From NCBI RefSeq assembly GCF_040802235.1, contig NC_133169.1, positions 47,127,034 through 47,191,033 of the forward strand: a DNA stretch of 64,000 nucleotides, written 5' to 3'. The stretch's first letter is position 1, and the number at the start of each line of letters is the position of its first letter. This document shows, piece after piece, positions 24,470-35,830 of the stretch. The notes under the pieces were generated by a model. The model searched no databases. It was given only the letters and a program-made list of their open reading frames with translations, and was not told the DNA's origin. A program made the position numbers and the translations under genes. The stretch is from Manis javanica (lineage: Eukaryota > Chordata > Mammalia > Pholidota > Manidae).

Positions 24470-24840
24470 CAACTTGGCATACCATAAAGATACAGACATT
24501 CATGGTTCCACTTACAACACACAAAATATAGGGAAAATAATGAACAAAATTAAACAAAATGTGTGCTACCATATTCTTCAAAAAGGGGGATTACAGGTCA
24601 GCATAAGGTGAAGGGCATAAAGAGGTACCATCTTCAAGTCACAAGAACAAATTAGTCAAAGGGATGGAAGGATAATATAGGGAACACAGCAAGCATCATT
24701 GTGTTATCTTTGTATGGTGACAAATGTTAATTACTCTTATTGTGGTGAGCACTTTGTACATAATCATCAAATCTGAATGTTGTACATCTAAATCCTATAT
24801 AATATTTTATATCAACTACATTTTAATAAAATACATTAAA
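24470..24840 (+). mobile_element. L1 3'-end remnant in block A
   Basis: Sense L1 tail: a 'tgacaaatgttaattactct' stretch, a 'tatatcaactacattttaat' stretch and AATAAAA. The same remnant occurs at 58985-59370, so it predates the duplication. Confidence 0.6.
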
Positions 24841-24899
24841 AATATGACACAGGCAGTAACGCTTGGGCATCAACCTTAGCATTTTTTCCCCTGGATATG

Positions 24900-26080
24900 T
24901 CTGCTTAGTACAATAGAAAACAAAGAAAAAATAAACATTTGGACTATGTCAAACTGAAAACTTTGACAGTGAAGGATAGCATAAACTAAATGAGAAGGCA
25001 GCCTACAGAATGAGAGACTATATTTGTAAGTTATATATGTGATAAGAGGTAAATATCCGATACATAAAAGAATTTATACAACTCAACACCAAAAGGAATA
25101 ATCCAATTAAATGTGAGCACAATGTCCAAACAGGCATTTTTCCAAAGACATAGGGACCAACACAGATGAAAGAATGCTCAGCATAACTAATCATCAGGTG
25201 ACAGAAACCAATAACACAATTAGAAATCACATCACACCGGTCAAAATGGGAATAACACGTGATGGTGAGAATGTGGAGAAAGAACCCTCATGAAATGTTC
25301 CTGAGAATATAAATTTGTGTGGCCACTATGGGGAAGGGTATGGAATTTCTTCAAACAGCTGAAAATAATAATCCATATGATTCATTAATTCCACTTCTGA
25401 GTATTTATGTAAAGAAAATGAAAACACTAATTTAAAAGTACTCATTCATTCCTACATTCATTACATAATTACAAACAATAGCCAAGATATAGAAGAAACC
25501 TGTGTTCATCAATGGATAATACCTACTAATAAGATGGATACAGTATATGTAAATAATGGAATATTAATCAGACATAAGATATAATGAAATCTTGCCATTT
25601 ATGACAACATGTATAACCAAAATTGTATGTTAAATGAAAATTAAGAATGCTAACAGAAAAAGACAAATATCATTTGATTTCACTTATATGTGGAATCTAG
25701 AAAACAGAATAAAATGAGCACAGAAACAAAAACGAAAACAAAAACAGACTCATAAATACAGAGAACAAGCTGGTGGTTGCCAGAAGGGAGCAGGTAGGGG
25801 TTTTGGTGAAATAGGTAAATGGGGTAAAGAGGCACAAGCTTCTACTTATAAAATAAATAAGTCATGGTGACAAAAATACATGATAGGGAATATAGTCAGT
25901 AATGTTTTATTAACTGTGTAGGTGACATCGTAATTGAATGTATAGTGGTGAGCATTTCATAATCTTCAAGTCACTGTTCTGTACACATGGAGCTTATATA
26001 ATATTTTGTCATCTATAATTAAGTGAAAATAATAAATAAATAGGTAGGTATTATTAAATAAATAAACAAAATTCCCCATT
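24900..26080 (+). mobile_element. L1 3' end (plus)
   Basis: Late ORF2 and 3'UTR sequence in the sense direction: 'tggactatgtcaaactgaaa' near 24940, 'ggtaaatatccgatacataa' near 25048, 'tgtgttcatcaatggataat' near 25500, and an A-rich end near 26035. Its frames are broken. Confidence 0.65.
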
Positions 26081-26284
26081 AACAACTTAATGGTGCCATT
26101 ATATTATCTTGATAAATATTACTCAAAAATGAATATTTTTATAAAGGTATCTTTCTTCACATATATGATTACTTTTGTAGGACAGATTCCCAGAGGGGTA
26201 TTATTGACTCAAAAGATCAATTACTTTTTAATTTTTTATACAAATTGTTAATTTGCATGCTAAATAACACTAGCTAATTTAGAC

Positions 26285-26755
26285 CCACCGTCTGAGAAGG
26301 AAGAGCTCCAGCTGCTCACATTCTGACTGTGCTGCAGAGTCTCTGTTCTCCCCCTCATGCATTTCTGCTCCTCCACGTCTGCTCTGTGGCCAGAGGCGGC
26401 AACTTGTCCCTCCGCCTTTTGGATGGTTTGTCCAGTGAGAGACCCCAGCAGGGGACTGGAGGGCAGGAGCAGAAGGAGGTCTGGGTGTTTACTCCCTCAG
26501 CACCATCTTGGCCACAGTTGGCTGAGTTCCTCCACCTGGGGACCAGGTGTCACCAATGGTCAGCCCCACTTACAGCTTCAGCTGCTACGGGTCCTGCAAA
26601 CCACTGCTCCTCCTGCTGCCCCTGGGAACCAATGCTGCAGAGAGCACCCCTTTGATGGTGCCATTGGCTCAATCTACATCTTTGATGAAATTCTTACCCC
26701 ACCCACCTCTGTTTAACCTTCATCTAATCATTTAATACTGGCTACACTCTGCAGA
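26285..26755. other. GC-rich segment, no gene recognised
   Basis: This is probably an ancient repeat (LTR or DNA-element-like composition), but I cannot classify it. The overlapping plus-strand frames (108, 119 and 62 codons) have low-complexity Ser/Leu/Pro content and no recognisable domain. Confidence 0.3.
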
Positions 26756-26759
26756 TATT

Positions 26760-28715
26760 CTGTACTTCTTGTGTATCATTTGGCTGCCTTTGGGGGTGGT
26801 TGATTTGATTTTGCATTTGCTTAGTAATTAATTGGTCTACTTTCTTTACTATGGTTTTATTTCTTTTGGTGATAGCAATTTAGCTTTAGGAACACTTCCA
26901 TCTATTTCAATCCTTCTAAAATACACTGTAGAGATGGTCTGTGGGAGGTAAATTCTCTCAGCTTTTGCTTATCTGGAAAATTTTTAATCCTTTCAAATTT
27001 AAATGATAATCTTGCCAGATAAAGTAATCTTGGTTTCAGGCCCTTCTGATTCATTGCATTAAATATATCATGCCATTCTCTTCTGGCCTGTAAGGTTTCT
27101 GTTGAGAAGTCTGATGATAGCCTGATGGGTTTTCCTTTGTATGTGTTCTTTTTCTCTTTCTGGCTGCTTTTAATACTCTGTCCTTATCCTTGATCTTTGC
27201 CATTTTAATTATTATATGTCTTGGTGTTGTCTTCCTTGGGTACCTGTGTTGGGAGAACTGTGCACCTCCATGGCCTTAGAGACTATCTCCTTCCCCAGGT
27301 TGGGGAAGTTTTCAGCAATTACCTCCTCAAAGATACTTTCTATACCTTTCTCTCTCTCTCTCTCTCTTTTTCTTCTGGTACCCCTATAATGCGAATATTG
27401 TTCCATTTGGATTGGTCACACAGTTCTCTCAATATTCTTTAATTCCTAGATATCCTTTTTCTCTCTGTGCCTCAGCTTCTTTGTATTCCTCTTCTCTAAT
27501 TTCCATTTCATTTACTGTCCCCTGTACTTCATCTAATCTGCTATTAAATCCCTCCATTGTATGTTTCATTTCAGATATTGTATTCTTGAATATTTGTATG
27601 TCATTCCTAAATTCTTCCCTGAGTTCTTGAATATTTTTCTGTAGCTCCATGAGGATGTTTGTGATCTTTATTTTGAAATCTCTTTCAGGAAGATTGATGA
27701 GTTCAGTTTCACTTGGCCCTCTTTCTGATGTTTGTGGGATTTGGGGTTGAACCAGGTTTCTTTGATGTTTCATATTTGTAGGTGTTGCCCTCTAGTGCCC
27801 AAAAACTCTACTCTTTGGAGCTGCTCAGCCCCTGGAGCAATGGTGGAGGTCACAGGGGAGCAGCTCTGGTACCTGTCAGGAGGAAAGAGGTCTTTCCTGC
27901 TTCCTGGCTGCAGTGCCCATCTCCATTGCCAGTGGGCAGAACACACAGGAAGAGGCCTCTATGTTTTGCACCTGTAGCTGCTGTAGGCGTGACTGGCCTG
28001 GTGCAATGGTGGGGACAGCTGCTTTGTGAGCTGGTGGTGCATATGATGAATGTGCAGCAGAGTGTGTATCATGGTGTGGGGCCTCAAAGCTGTGCAGCCA
28101 GCCAGTGGGGTGGAGCACCTGAAGCTCCTGAAAGTTCCCAACCTGCTGGGTAGAGCATGCCAGGACAATTTTGTCCACCTGTCCTTCCTCCTGAGCAGTG
28201 AGCTCTGCTCTGTGAAATCCTTGCCCCTTTAGCAGCCTTCTCACTGTTAGGAAGTCCCTCAGACTGCCTGCCTTTCTTTTTTCCCAGAGTGGCCAGATGT
28301 GGATCCCTGTTTTCCACAAGTGGCTGGAATCTCAATCTTTCCAAGTATTCTGCCTGTCTTAGCTTTCCAACCCCATTAATCTCCAGGACACCATGGAATG
28401 TAGGTTTGTGCACCCAGAGCAGACCTCCAGGGCTGGGTGTTTAGCAGTCCTAGGCCTCCACTCCCTCTCTGCTCCATTTCTCTTCCTCCTGCTGGTGAGC
28501 TGGGATGGAGGAAGGGCTTCGGTCCCTCCAGATCACAGCTTTGGTACGTTACCCATTTCCTTGAGGTCTGCGGGTTTCCCCAGGTGTAGCCTGCCACAGC
28601 CTTCCTTCCTGTTGCTCTTTCAGGATTTGATGTATTTTCTATATTTTCATGTTATATGTAGTTTTTGGAGGAGGTTTCTATCTCACCTCTCACACCGCCA
28701 TCTGTAGTCCTGTCT
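26760..28715 (-). mobile_element. L1 ORF1 plus 5'UTR fragment (minus)
   Basis: Antisense ORF1 spans 26900-27780 and the L1 5'UTR about 27780-28715, ending at an L1 5' terminus near 28715 ('caccgccatctgtagtcctg' at 28692-28711). It parallels 10870-12473 in order. ORF2 and the 3'UTR are missing. Confidence 0.75.
27212..27773 (-). pseudogene. L1 ORF1, two-frame remnant
   Basis: The 114-codon frame (27773-27429) is the ORF1p N-terminal region and coiled coil: LINLPERDFKIKITNILMEL is followed by Glu/Lys-rich heptads (KNIQELREEF, MKHTMEGFNSRLDEVQ). A second frame (27406-27212) carries the start of the RNA-recognition part, with GIESIFEEVIAENFPNL. A frameshift near 27415 separates them. Confidence 0.75.
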
Positions 28716-29700
28716 TTGGCTCTCTTTTTATATAATTTTTCCAGTGATGATTTTATTTTTACATGTTGTTTTTATTATTAAATAAATACATTGTGCCATT
28801 TCATTGTTATTAAATTGTGCCATTTCATTTTAGTTTATAGAAGTCCCTTTCATGTTTCTTGTAAATCTGGTTTAGTTCATCTGGTGATGAAGCCCTTGAG
28901 GTTTTGCTTGTTGGAAACTTCTCATCTCTCCATCTACTCTGAGTGATGGCCGTGCAAGTTGGAGTGCAGTCGTCTGGGGGACTTCTCCTGTCATGCTTTG
29001 AATATGTTGTCCTGCTGCTTTAAGTGCTGAAATATTCTTACTGAAAAGTCTGCTGATAGCCTTATGGTGCTTCCTTTATATGTAAGAAGTAGCTTATTTA
29101 TTGCTCTTTCTAAGATCCTCTTTAATATCTACTTTTTCACATTTTACTAACAATGTGACTATGTGTGGGGACCTTGGTGTCATCTTTCTTGGAGCTCTTT
29201 TGCTTTCCTGGACCCAGATGTCTGTTTCCTTTCTTAGATTAGGAAAATTTTCTGCCATTATTTCTTCCAATAACGTTTCTTCCCCCTTTTTTCTCTTTTC
29301 TTTGCAGAACCCCTGTAATTTGAAGGTTATTCCATTTGATGTTTGCCATGGAGCGTCCCTTTATAGTATCTTCACTTTTCAAATACTTTTTACATTTTCT
29401 GCTCTGTTTAGGTAAGTTCCACTATTTTGACTTTCAGATCACTGATCTTTTCTTCTGTTTCATCCCATCTCCCACTGAAACCCTCATTTATTATTTAGTT
29501 CAAGTATAATATTCTTCAGCTCCATGACTTGTTTGGTACTTACAGGTATTTTCTATCTTTCTTAAGTTCTCAATATGATCATCCATTATTTTCCTGGGTT
29601 CAGTGGTCATATTTATGATCATTACTCTGAACTCCTTTTTATGTATATTACATACTACACTTCATTAAATCTTCTTCAGAGGTTCTATCTTTTTCTTTAC
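28716..29700 (-). mobile_element. Ancient L1 ORF1-region fragment (minus)
   Basis: It has the same antisense ORF1 landmarks as the younger copies but is much more diverged: 'gaaaattttctgccattatt' near 29247, and 'cccctgtaatttgaaggtta' near 29310. This suggests an old mammalian L1 family. Confidence 0.5.
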
Positions 29701-29999
29701 TTGGAACACATCCTCCTGTCTCATTATTTTGCTTGATTCTGGTTCTTACTATGTAATAAGCAAATAATCAACCTCTTTGCATCATAGGAGTTGTATAATA
29801 AATTATCCATGGGGTCCAGAAGTGCAGTTTCAACTGACCAATAAATCCAGGCCCTGCAGGGGCCTCCCCGTGTTTGTCCACAGTTTATGTGGCTGCTGTG
29901 TGAGGAAGGAAGCACATCTAGCAGAAGCATGACTGAGACCCAGGGGCTGGACACTCACTGTGTGCAACAATTTCCTTAGTTAATTAGATCATTTCCATG

Positions 30000-30535
30000 T
30001 ATTTCCAAAGGAATCCAAACCCTTTAACCATCAACCAACATCTAACTCATCCATCCCAACCCCAAGCAAACCATAATTTACATTCTGCCATCAGGGTTTA
30101 TGTGTTCTTGGATATTCTTAAGAATGGAATAACATAATGAGGGGTCTTTTGTAACTAGATTATTTTACATAGTGTAATTTTTCAAAAGTTATGTTGTAGC
30201 ATCAGAGCTTCATTGCTTTACATGACGAAATAATATTTCATTGTATGGTTATATGGTATTTGTTCATTCATCAGGTTATGGATATATTGATTATTTTAAT
30301 CTTTTGATGGTTCTGAATAATGTTCCTATGTAAAAGCTTTCATTTGGACATGTGTTTGGTCTTCCATGGATGATATTTAGTACTGGAATTGCAGGGTGAT
30401 ACAGAACCTCTACATTTCATTGTTTGAGAAAATGCCAGACTAATGTACAAAGCAGCTGCACCACTTTATTCTCACTGTTATGAGAATAACATTGAGATAC
30501 CCATTATAAATAGATATCACTAATTATGACATTAG
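30000..30535 (-). mobile_element. Old L1 3' fragment (minus)
   Basis: Antisense tail sequence such as 'tggaataacataatgagggg' near 30125 and 'tggttctgaataatgttcct' near 30309. It is heavily diverged. The 300 bases before it (29700-30000) contain nothing I recognise. Confidence 0.45.
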
Positions 30536-30567
30536 TATAATATAATATTAAAATTGTACTAATTTTA

Positions 30568-30995
30568 CTTTTGCTTGTCTGGGAATTGTTTAATCCCTCC
30601 TTCATATTTAAATGATAATCGTGCTGGATACAGTAGTCTGGTTCAAGGCCCTTCTGTTTCATTGCATTAAGTATATCATGCCATTCTCTTCTGTCCTGTA
30701 AGGTTTCTGTTGAGAAGTCTGATGATAGCCTGATGGGTTTTCCTTTGTAGGTGACCTTTTTTTCTCTCTGGCTGCCTTTAATATTCTGTCCTTATCTTTG
30801 ATCTTTGCCATTTTAATTATTATGTGTCTTGGTGTTGCCCTCCTTGGATCCCTTGTCATGGGAGTTCTGTGTACCTCTGTGGTCTGAGAGGCCATTTCCT
30901 CCCCTAGTTTGGGGAAGTTTTCAGCAATTATTTCTTCAAAGACACTTCTATCCCTTTTTCTCTCTCTTCTTCTTCTGGTACCCCTAAAAATTTTT
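30568..30995 (-). mobile_element. Internal L1 ORF1 fragment with its own target duplication
   Basis: A 428-bp piece closely matching 10870-11292 of the near full-length L1 is flanked by TACTAATTTTA on both sides (30557-30567 and 30996-31006). It has neither the 5' end nor the 3'UTR of L1. On the plus strand it ends in CTAAAAATTTTT before the repeat. A 78-codon frame (30895-30659) is the ORF1p C-terminal domain. Confidence 0.7.
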
Positions 30996-31247
30996 TACTA
31001 ATTTTAATAGATCAAAGTGTATGAACTTTGAATGGAAAAAGTGTATCAACTCAACGAATTTTGAAGGACACAAAGACAATTGATGTAAAGGTGAGAAATT
31101 GATATGAGACAATATGGCATGAAATTTTAAGGAATAATATTATCATTAAATATGAGAATTCTAATGTTTAGGGAAATTGAAAAATATAGAGAATCTTCCT
31201 ACTTTATCGTGAGGCAGGTCCCACATTCAAAACTTTCTTCAGAGCCA

Positions 31248-32153
31248 TCACGACATCCTATTTCTGAGACTGTACATTAATGGGTTTAGCACAGGAGTGA
31301 CTATGGTGTAAAAGATGGATACAATCATATCCTTTTCAGGGGTGTAGTAGGAACTGGGGAGCACATAAGTGTAGAAGGCAGCCCCATAGAAGAGGGTGAC
31401 CACAGTCATGTGGGAGGAGCAGGTGGCAAAGGCCTTCTTCCGGCCCTCTGCTGAGTTCATCCTGTGGATGATGAGGAGGATGAAACCATAGCAGCCTGAA
31501 ATGATGGTCACAGGGATGAGCAGCATGAGGACGCAGCAGAGGTACATGAGTGTCTCATACAGAGAAGTTTCTGAGTAGGAGAGCTTCAATACATCAGGGA
31601 CCTCACAGAAGAAATGATGGATCTCCTGTGAGCTGCATAAGGGGAAGGTCATGATTATGGGAGTAAAAACGAATCCATTCACAGAAGCCAAAAACCAGCA
31701 GCCCGATGCAAGGAGAATGCACACTCTGTGGTTCATGAGGACAGGGTAACGAAGAGGGAGACAGATGGCTGCATAGTGGTCATAGGCCATGGAAGCTAGA
31801 ATGATAAATTCTGAGCCAGCAAGTGTTCCATAGAGGAACATCTGCATCCCACATCCGGGGACTGAGATCGTGTTCACACCCGTGACCCGATCCACGAGCA
31901 TCTTAGGCGCAATGAGGGAAATGCATGCCACATCTATGAGAGACAACTGGCTGATGAAAAAGTACATGGGGGTGTGGAGGCGGGCATCAGAGTGTATAAG
32001 GAGAATCAACACAGTGTTTCCCATGAAGGACATCAGGAAAACTACAAAAATAACCAAACCCAGAAGAGTTGAGTGTTTGGATTGACTGAAGATTCCAAGC
32101 AGGATGAAATCAGACTGTGCAGTGTGATTGTCCACCCAGTGAATGGTTTCCAT
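31248..32153 (-). CDS. OR2T-like: Olfactory receptor, OR2T-like (OR-D), C-terminally truncated
   Basis: A 301-codon frame on the minus strand, starting at an ATG (32153) that matches the start position in OR-C. It has the usual OR N-terminal sequon (NHT, residues 9-11) and [19 protein letters not shown] and NPLMYSLRN. The EC2 and TM5 regions read as the OR2T2/OR2T27-like clade. Oddities: MAYDRY is MAYDHY (codon 31776-31778, CAC for CGC), which removes the arginine normally needed for G-protein coupling. A one-base deletion near 31259 converts the end to RNRMS-stop, so about 18 residues of helix 8 and tail are lost; the homologous tail is still readable in the next frame to about 31206. It may be translated but is probably weak or dead. 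Confidence 0.88.
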   Translation of the reverse strand: METIHWVDNHTAQSDFILLGIFSQSKHSTLLGLVIFVVFLMSFMGNTVLILLIHSDARLHTPMYFFISQLSLIDVACISLIAPKMLVDRVTGVNTISVPGCGMQMFLYGTLAGSEFIILASMAYDHYAAICLPLRYPVLMNHRVCILLASGCWFLASVNGFVFTPIIMTFPLCSSQEIHHFFCEVPDVLKLSYSETSLYETLMYLCCVLMLLIPVTIISGCYGFILLIIHRMNSAEGRKKAFATCSSHMTVVTLFYGAAFYTYVLPSSYYTPEKDMIVSIFYTIVTPVLNPLMYSLRNRMS

Positions 32154-32480
32154 GAAGATTCACGTAAATGAATGAAGAGAAATTTGGATTTAATAACCAT
32201 TCATAGGCTACCTCCACCTGAAATGAGCACATATATGCTTTTTGAGCATGTGTCTATATCAGTTGTCCTAAACAGAGGAATTTCCATGCACATGTAGAAA
32301 TGGAACAACTCATTATGATTTCAAACTTCCAAGAAAGGGAAGAATTCACAAATATGGGTGAAAATATTTGGAATTCATACTGGAGTTGCCAGGGATCAGG
32401 TCATGGGGTTTCTTCATGATACTGTCATCCATCAACATTTATTAGAAAATTACAGAAATTCTAATTAAGCAAATACTAAC
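32154..32480. promoter_or_regulatory. Short gap between OR-D start and a divergent L1 5' end
   Basis: About 330 bases separate the OR-D start codon (minus) from the L1 5' terminus (plus). L1 5'UTRs are known to carry sense and antisense promoters, so the arrangement could feed transcripts into OR-D. I see no clear TATA box or splice acceptor. Confidence 0.25.
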
Positions 32481-35400
32481 TTACTGAGCTGCGGAAACGA
32501 TGGCAGGGGAGGAAGGCAAAGCAGAGTCATCCTCCTTGTACAAAATAAGGAAGCAACTGCAGCAAGTACTACTGACCCTTAAAATGATGCAAATACAGCA
32601 GAATAGACCATCTGCAAATAGTGAAGAGAAGGTAAAACTGAGAAGGGTGAAGTGACGGAGCCATGATTGATTGGGACCCAGACCCATTACCCGTTCCAGC
32701 CCACAAGTGGGAGGGAGAGGAGTGGCGCAGAGAGAGAATAAGTGCTCGGAATCTAGCACACAGGCCCAGATAAATGCTCCAGGCAGATGAGTCCACGAAG
32801 CACTGGACTTTGGTGAGTGACAGGGCTGCACTCCAGGGAGATGTGCAGCATTCTGGGAGGCTGTGATCCTGTAACTTGTGGAGGAAAGGCATCCTTCATT
32901 GGCCCCAGTGAGATCCAAGTGGAGACCACACATGGAATGGTTTACCAGCAGTGAGCAGTGTGCCACAGATGCATGGGTCAAGGGAGCTCTTTCCAAGGAA
33001 AAAGGGCAGGTGGATTGTGCCTCCCCAGCCACGCCTCAGCCCAGCAGGCTGGGTATTCACAGGAAACTGCTCTGAGCGCTCCATCTCCCTCCCTGCAGCT
33101 CAGCCGCATGGCAGCCCTTCACTATGACCCTGCCCTGCCCAGCTCACTCAGCCAGGCAGACTGCAGTGCCTACAGGCAAAGGAAGGACACTTCCAGGTGC
33201 CCCTGGCTCTCCCCCAGTCCACATGGTGGGGCACGTGCATGAACCAGCCCTGTACTCTAGCTCCCTCACTGGAAGGACACCCACAGCAGCTCCCTGCACT
33301 CCTGCCCTGTCCTGCCATCTTGGACCAACAGCAGCTGCCTTTGCTGACAAGCAGGCAGAGGGCAGCTCTGCTCTACCTATAGTTCATCCCAGCAGAAGTG
33401 CCTCAAGGCACCCAAAGGGCACAGAGGCCTGCAGGCTCCTCTGCTGACACAGACCAACCACTGCTGGCAGACAGGCAGAAAGGCAGCCCTGCCCATTGCC
33501 CACCAGCTGCACCCTAGGGCCCCACCTTAAAGGAGAACTGGTCACTGAGAGTAAACTGTCTTCAGCTGCTGTGCACCAAGGATACCTTCTTCATGAAGCC
33601 ATTACCCTGCACACCAGGAAGCATAACAGACAAAGTTTAACCACAGGGGAGAGTACTGAAGTCTGCCAGAGAATTTAAAAATATTAGTTATGAGTGAAAC
33701 CCCATCAGGCTGTCAGCAGAGTTATTGAAAGAACTTTACAGGCCAGAAGCGAGGGGCATGATACGCTTAATGTACTGAACCTGAAGGATATTCACCAAGA
33801 ATCCTCTAACAGCAAAATTCTCACTCAAATAGGAAGCAAGGTTAAACAATTCCTGGATAAATGACAACACAAGGAATTCATGACCATTCAGTCAGCATTA
33901 AAGGAAATATTAAAGGAACTGCAGGAGATGCAAAGGTTTCTAATGCTAAATAGTTTTCAACAAGGAAAATAAACCCAAAGTAAATGTAGTGAACAAAATA
34001 CTACAAAGTACTTAACAAATAAGTATCAAATTAAAACAAACAAAAGTAGTAAAATCAAGTATACACAAACTTAGTCAAGGGATACACAAAAAGTGCAGAT
34101 TATGACATCTAATACATAAAGTGTGGAGGAGAAAGAAGAAAAATGTACTTAAGTATCATCAGCTTAATATGGACTGTTCTATAGTCAGGGAGATATCCTT
34201 GAACCTTATAGTAACCACAGAAATGTATAATAGATACACAAAACGATTATAAAAGAAAAATCCAAACACAACACTAAAGAAAACTATCAAATAATAAGAG
34301 ACACATACAAGAGAGGAAGAAAGTAATAGAGAGAGACTATTAAAACAACCAGAAAGCAATGAATAACAACATTCCTATCAATAATTACCTTAAATGTGAA
34401 TGGACTTAATGCACCCATCAGAAAACATAGAGGGAAGAATGAGTAAATAAACAGACTCATCTATCTATGTGCTTCCTACATGAGACTCATCTCAGGCCCA
34501 AAGACACGCACAGACTAACAGTAAAAGGATGGAATAAAGGTAATTCATGCAAGTGATAAGGAGAAACACTTAGGAGTAGCTGTACTTGTATCCAACACAA
34601 TAGACTTCACAACAAATTAATGAGGGACAAAGAAGGACATTTCACAATGATAAAGGGGACCGTCCAACCAGAAGATATAACCATTATAAATATCCATGCA
34701 CCCAACATAGGAGCACCTAAATATGTGAAACAAATACTAACAGAATTAAAGGGGGAAATAGTTTCCAACACATTCATTCTAGGACACTTTAACATATTAC
34801 TCACTTCAACAGACACACCAACCAGACAGAAAACAAATAAGAAAACAGAGGCACTGAACAATACATAAAATCAGATGTACTTAACAAATATCTACAGAAC
34901 ATTCCACAAAAAGCATCCAGTTGCACATTTGTCTCAAGTGTACATGGAACTTTCTCCAAAACAGATAACATACTAAGCCACAGAAAGAGCCTCCATAAAT
35001 TCAAAATGATTTCAATGAGATATACCTCACACCAGTCAGAATGGCCACTATCTGAAAGATAAAAAATAACAAATATTGGTGAAGATGTGAAGAAATTGAA
35101 CCTCTCCTACAGTGTTGGTAGGACTGTAAATTTGTGCAACCATTATGGAAAACAGTATGAAGGTTGCTCAAAAAACTACACTAGAAATACCATAGACCCA
35201 GTAACTCCACTTACAGGAATTTGCCCAAAGAAAACACAAACTCTGATTCAAAAATTATATGTAACACTTTATTTATTCCTACAACATTTGCAATAGCCAA
35301 AATATGGAGCAACAAATGTGCCCATCAAGAGATGAGTGGAAAAAGGTGATGTGCACATGAGCATTGGAATAGTGTTCACACACAGAAAAGGAAGAAATCC

Positions 35401-35830
35401 TGCCATTCCAGGCCACATGAATGGACCGAAAGGGTACTCTCCTAGGTGGCATATACCAGGTGGAGAAAGACTTATTTATGGTTTAAAAACAAAAGAAAAT
35501 ATACAAAACAGCAGTGGACTCATAGGCAGTGAGATGTGACTGGTGGTTGCCATGGGGAGGGCGTAGGGTAGGCAGGAGATACAGGTGATGCAGATTAAGA
35601 GGCACAAAAATCTCAATCAAAATATAAATTAGTCATGGGGATGAAAGTACATAGAGACAGTAGTAGGCAATTCTGTAACATCTTTCTATGCTGACTATTA
35701 ATAGTGACACTACTTGGGTTGAGGATTTAGTAATGCGTGTAACTGCTAAAACACTATGTTTGTGCATATTTGAAACCAATACAAGATTGTATATCAACTA
35801 TAGGTCAATAAAAGTATAAATAAAACATTA
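32480..35830 (+). mobile_element. L1 (plus) with 5'UTR and internal deletions
   Basis: The 5' end near 32480 has an AACGATGGC (YY1-like) motif. The 5'UTR runs to about 33550, then come ORF1 and spacer remnants. An 82-codon endonuclease segment of ORF2 follows (34620-34868: TIINIHAPNIGAPKYVKQIL). Near 35000 it jumps to the ORF2 3' end ('cagtcagaatggccactatc' near 35035) and ends with an L1 tail near 35825 ('atatcaactataggtcaata'). Most of ORF2, including the RT core, is missing. Confidence 0.75.

Larger units (their letters stand above)
18240..24920. repeat. Segmental duplication block A, copy 1 (contains OR-B)
   Basis: About 6.7 kb co-linear with 52722-59440 in direct orientation. It includes about 3.8 kb upstream of the receptor exon, a CA microsatellite, the receptor exon, and about 1.9 kb downstream. 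I see no other gene. The open frames of 60-100 codons in this block are short, and most differ between the two copies. Matching landmarks include 'gggatgagaaacatcacctg' near 18840 and 53335. Confidence 0.85.
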
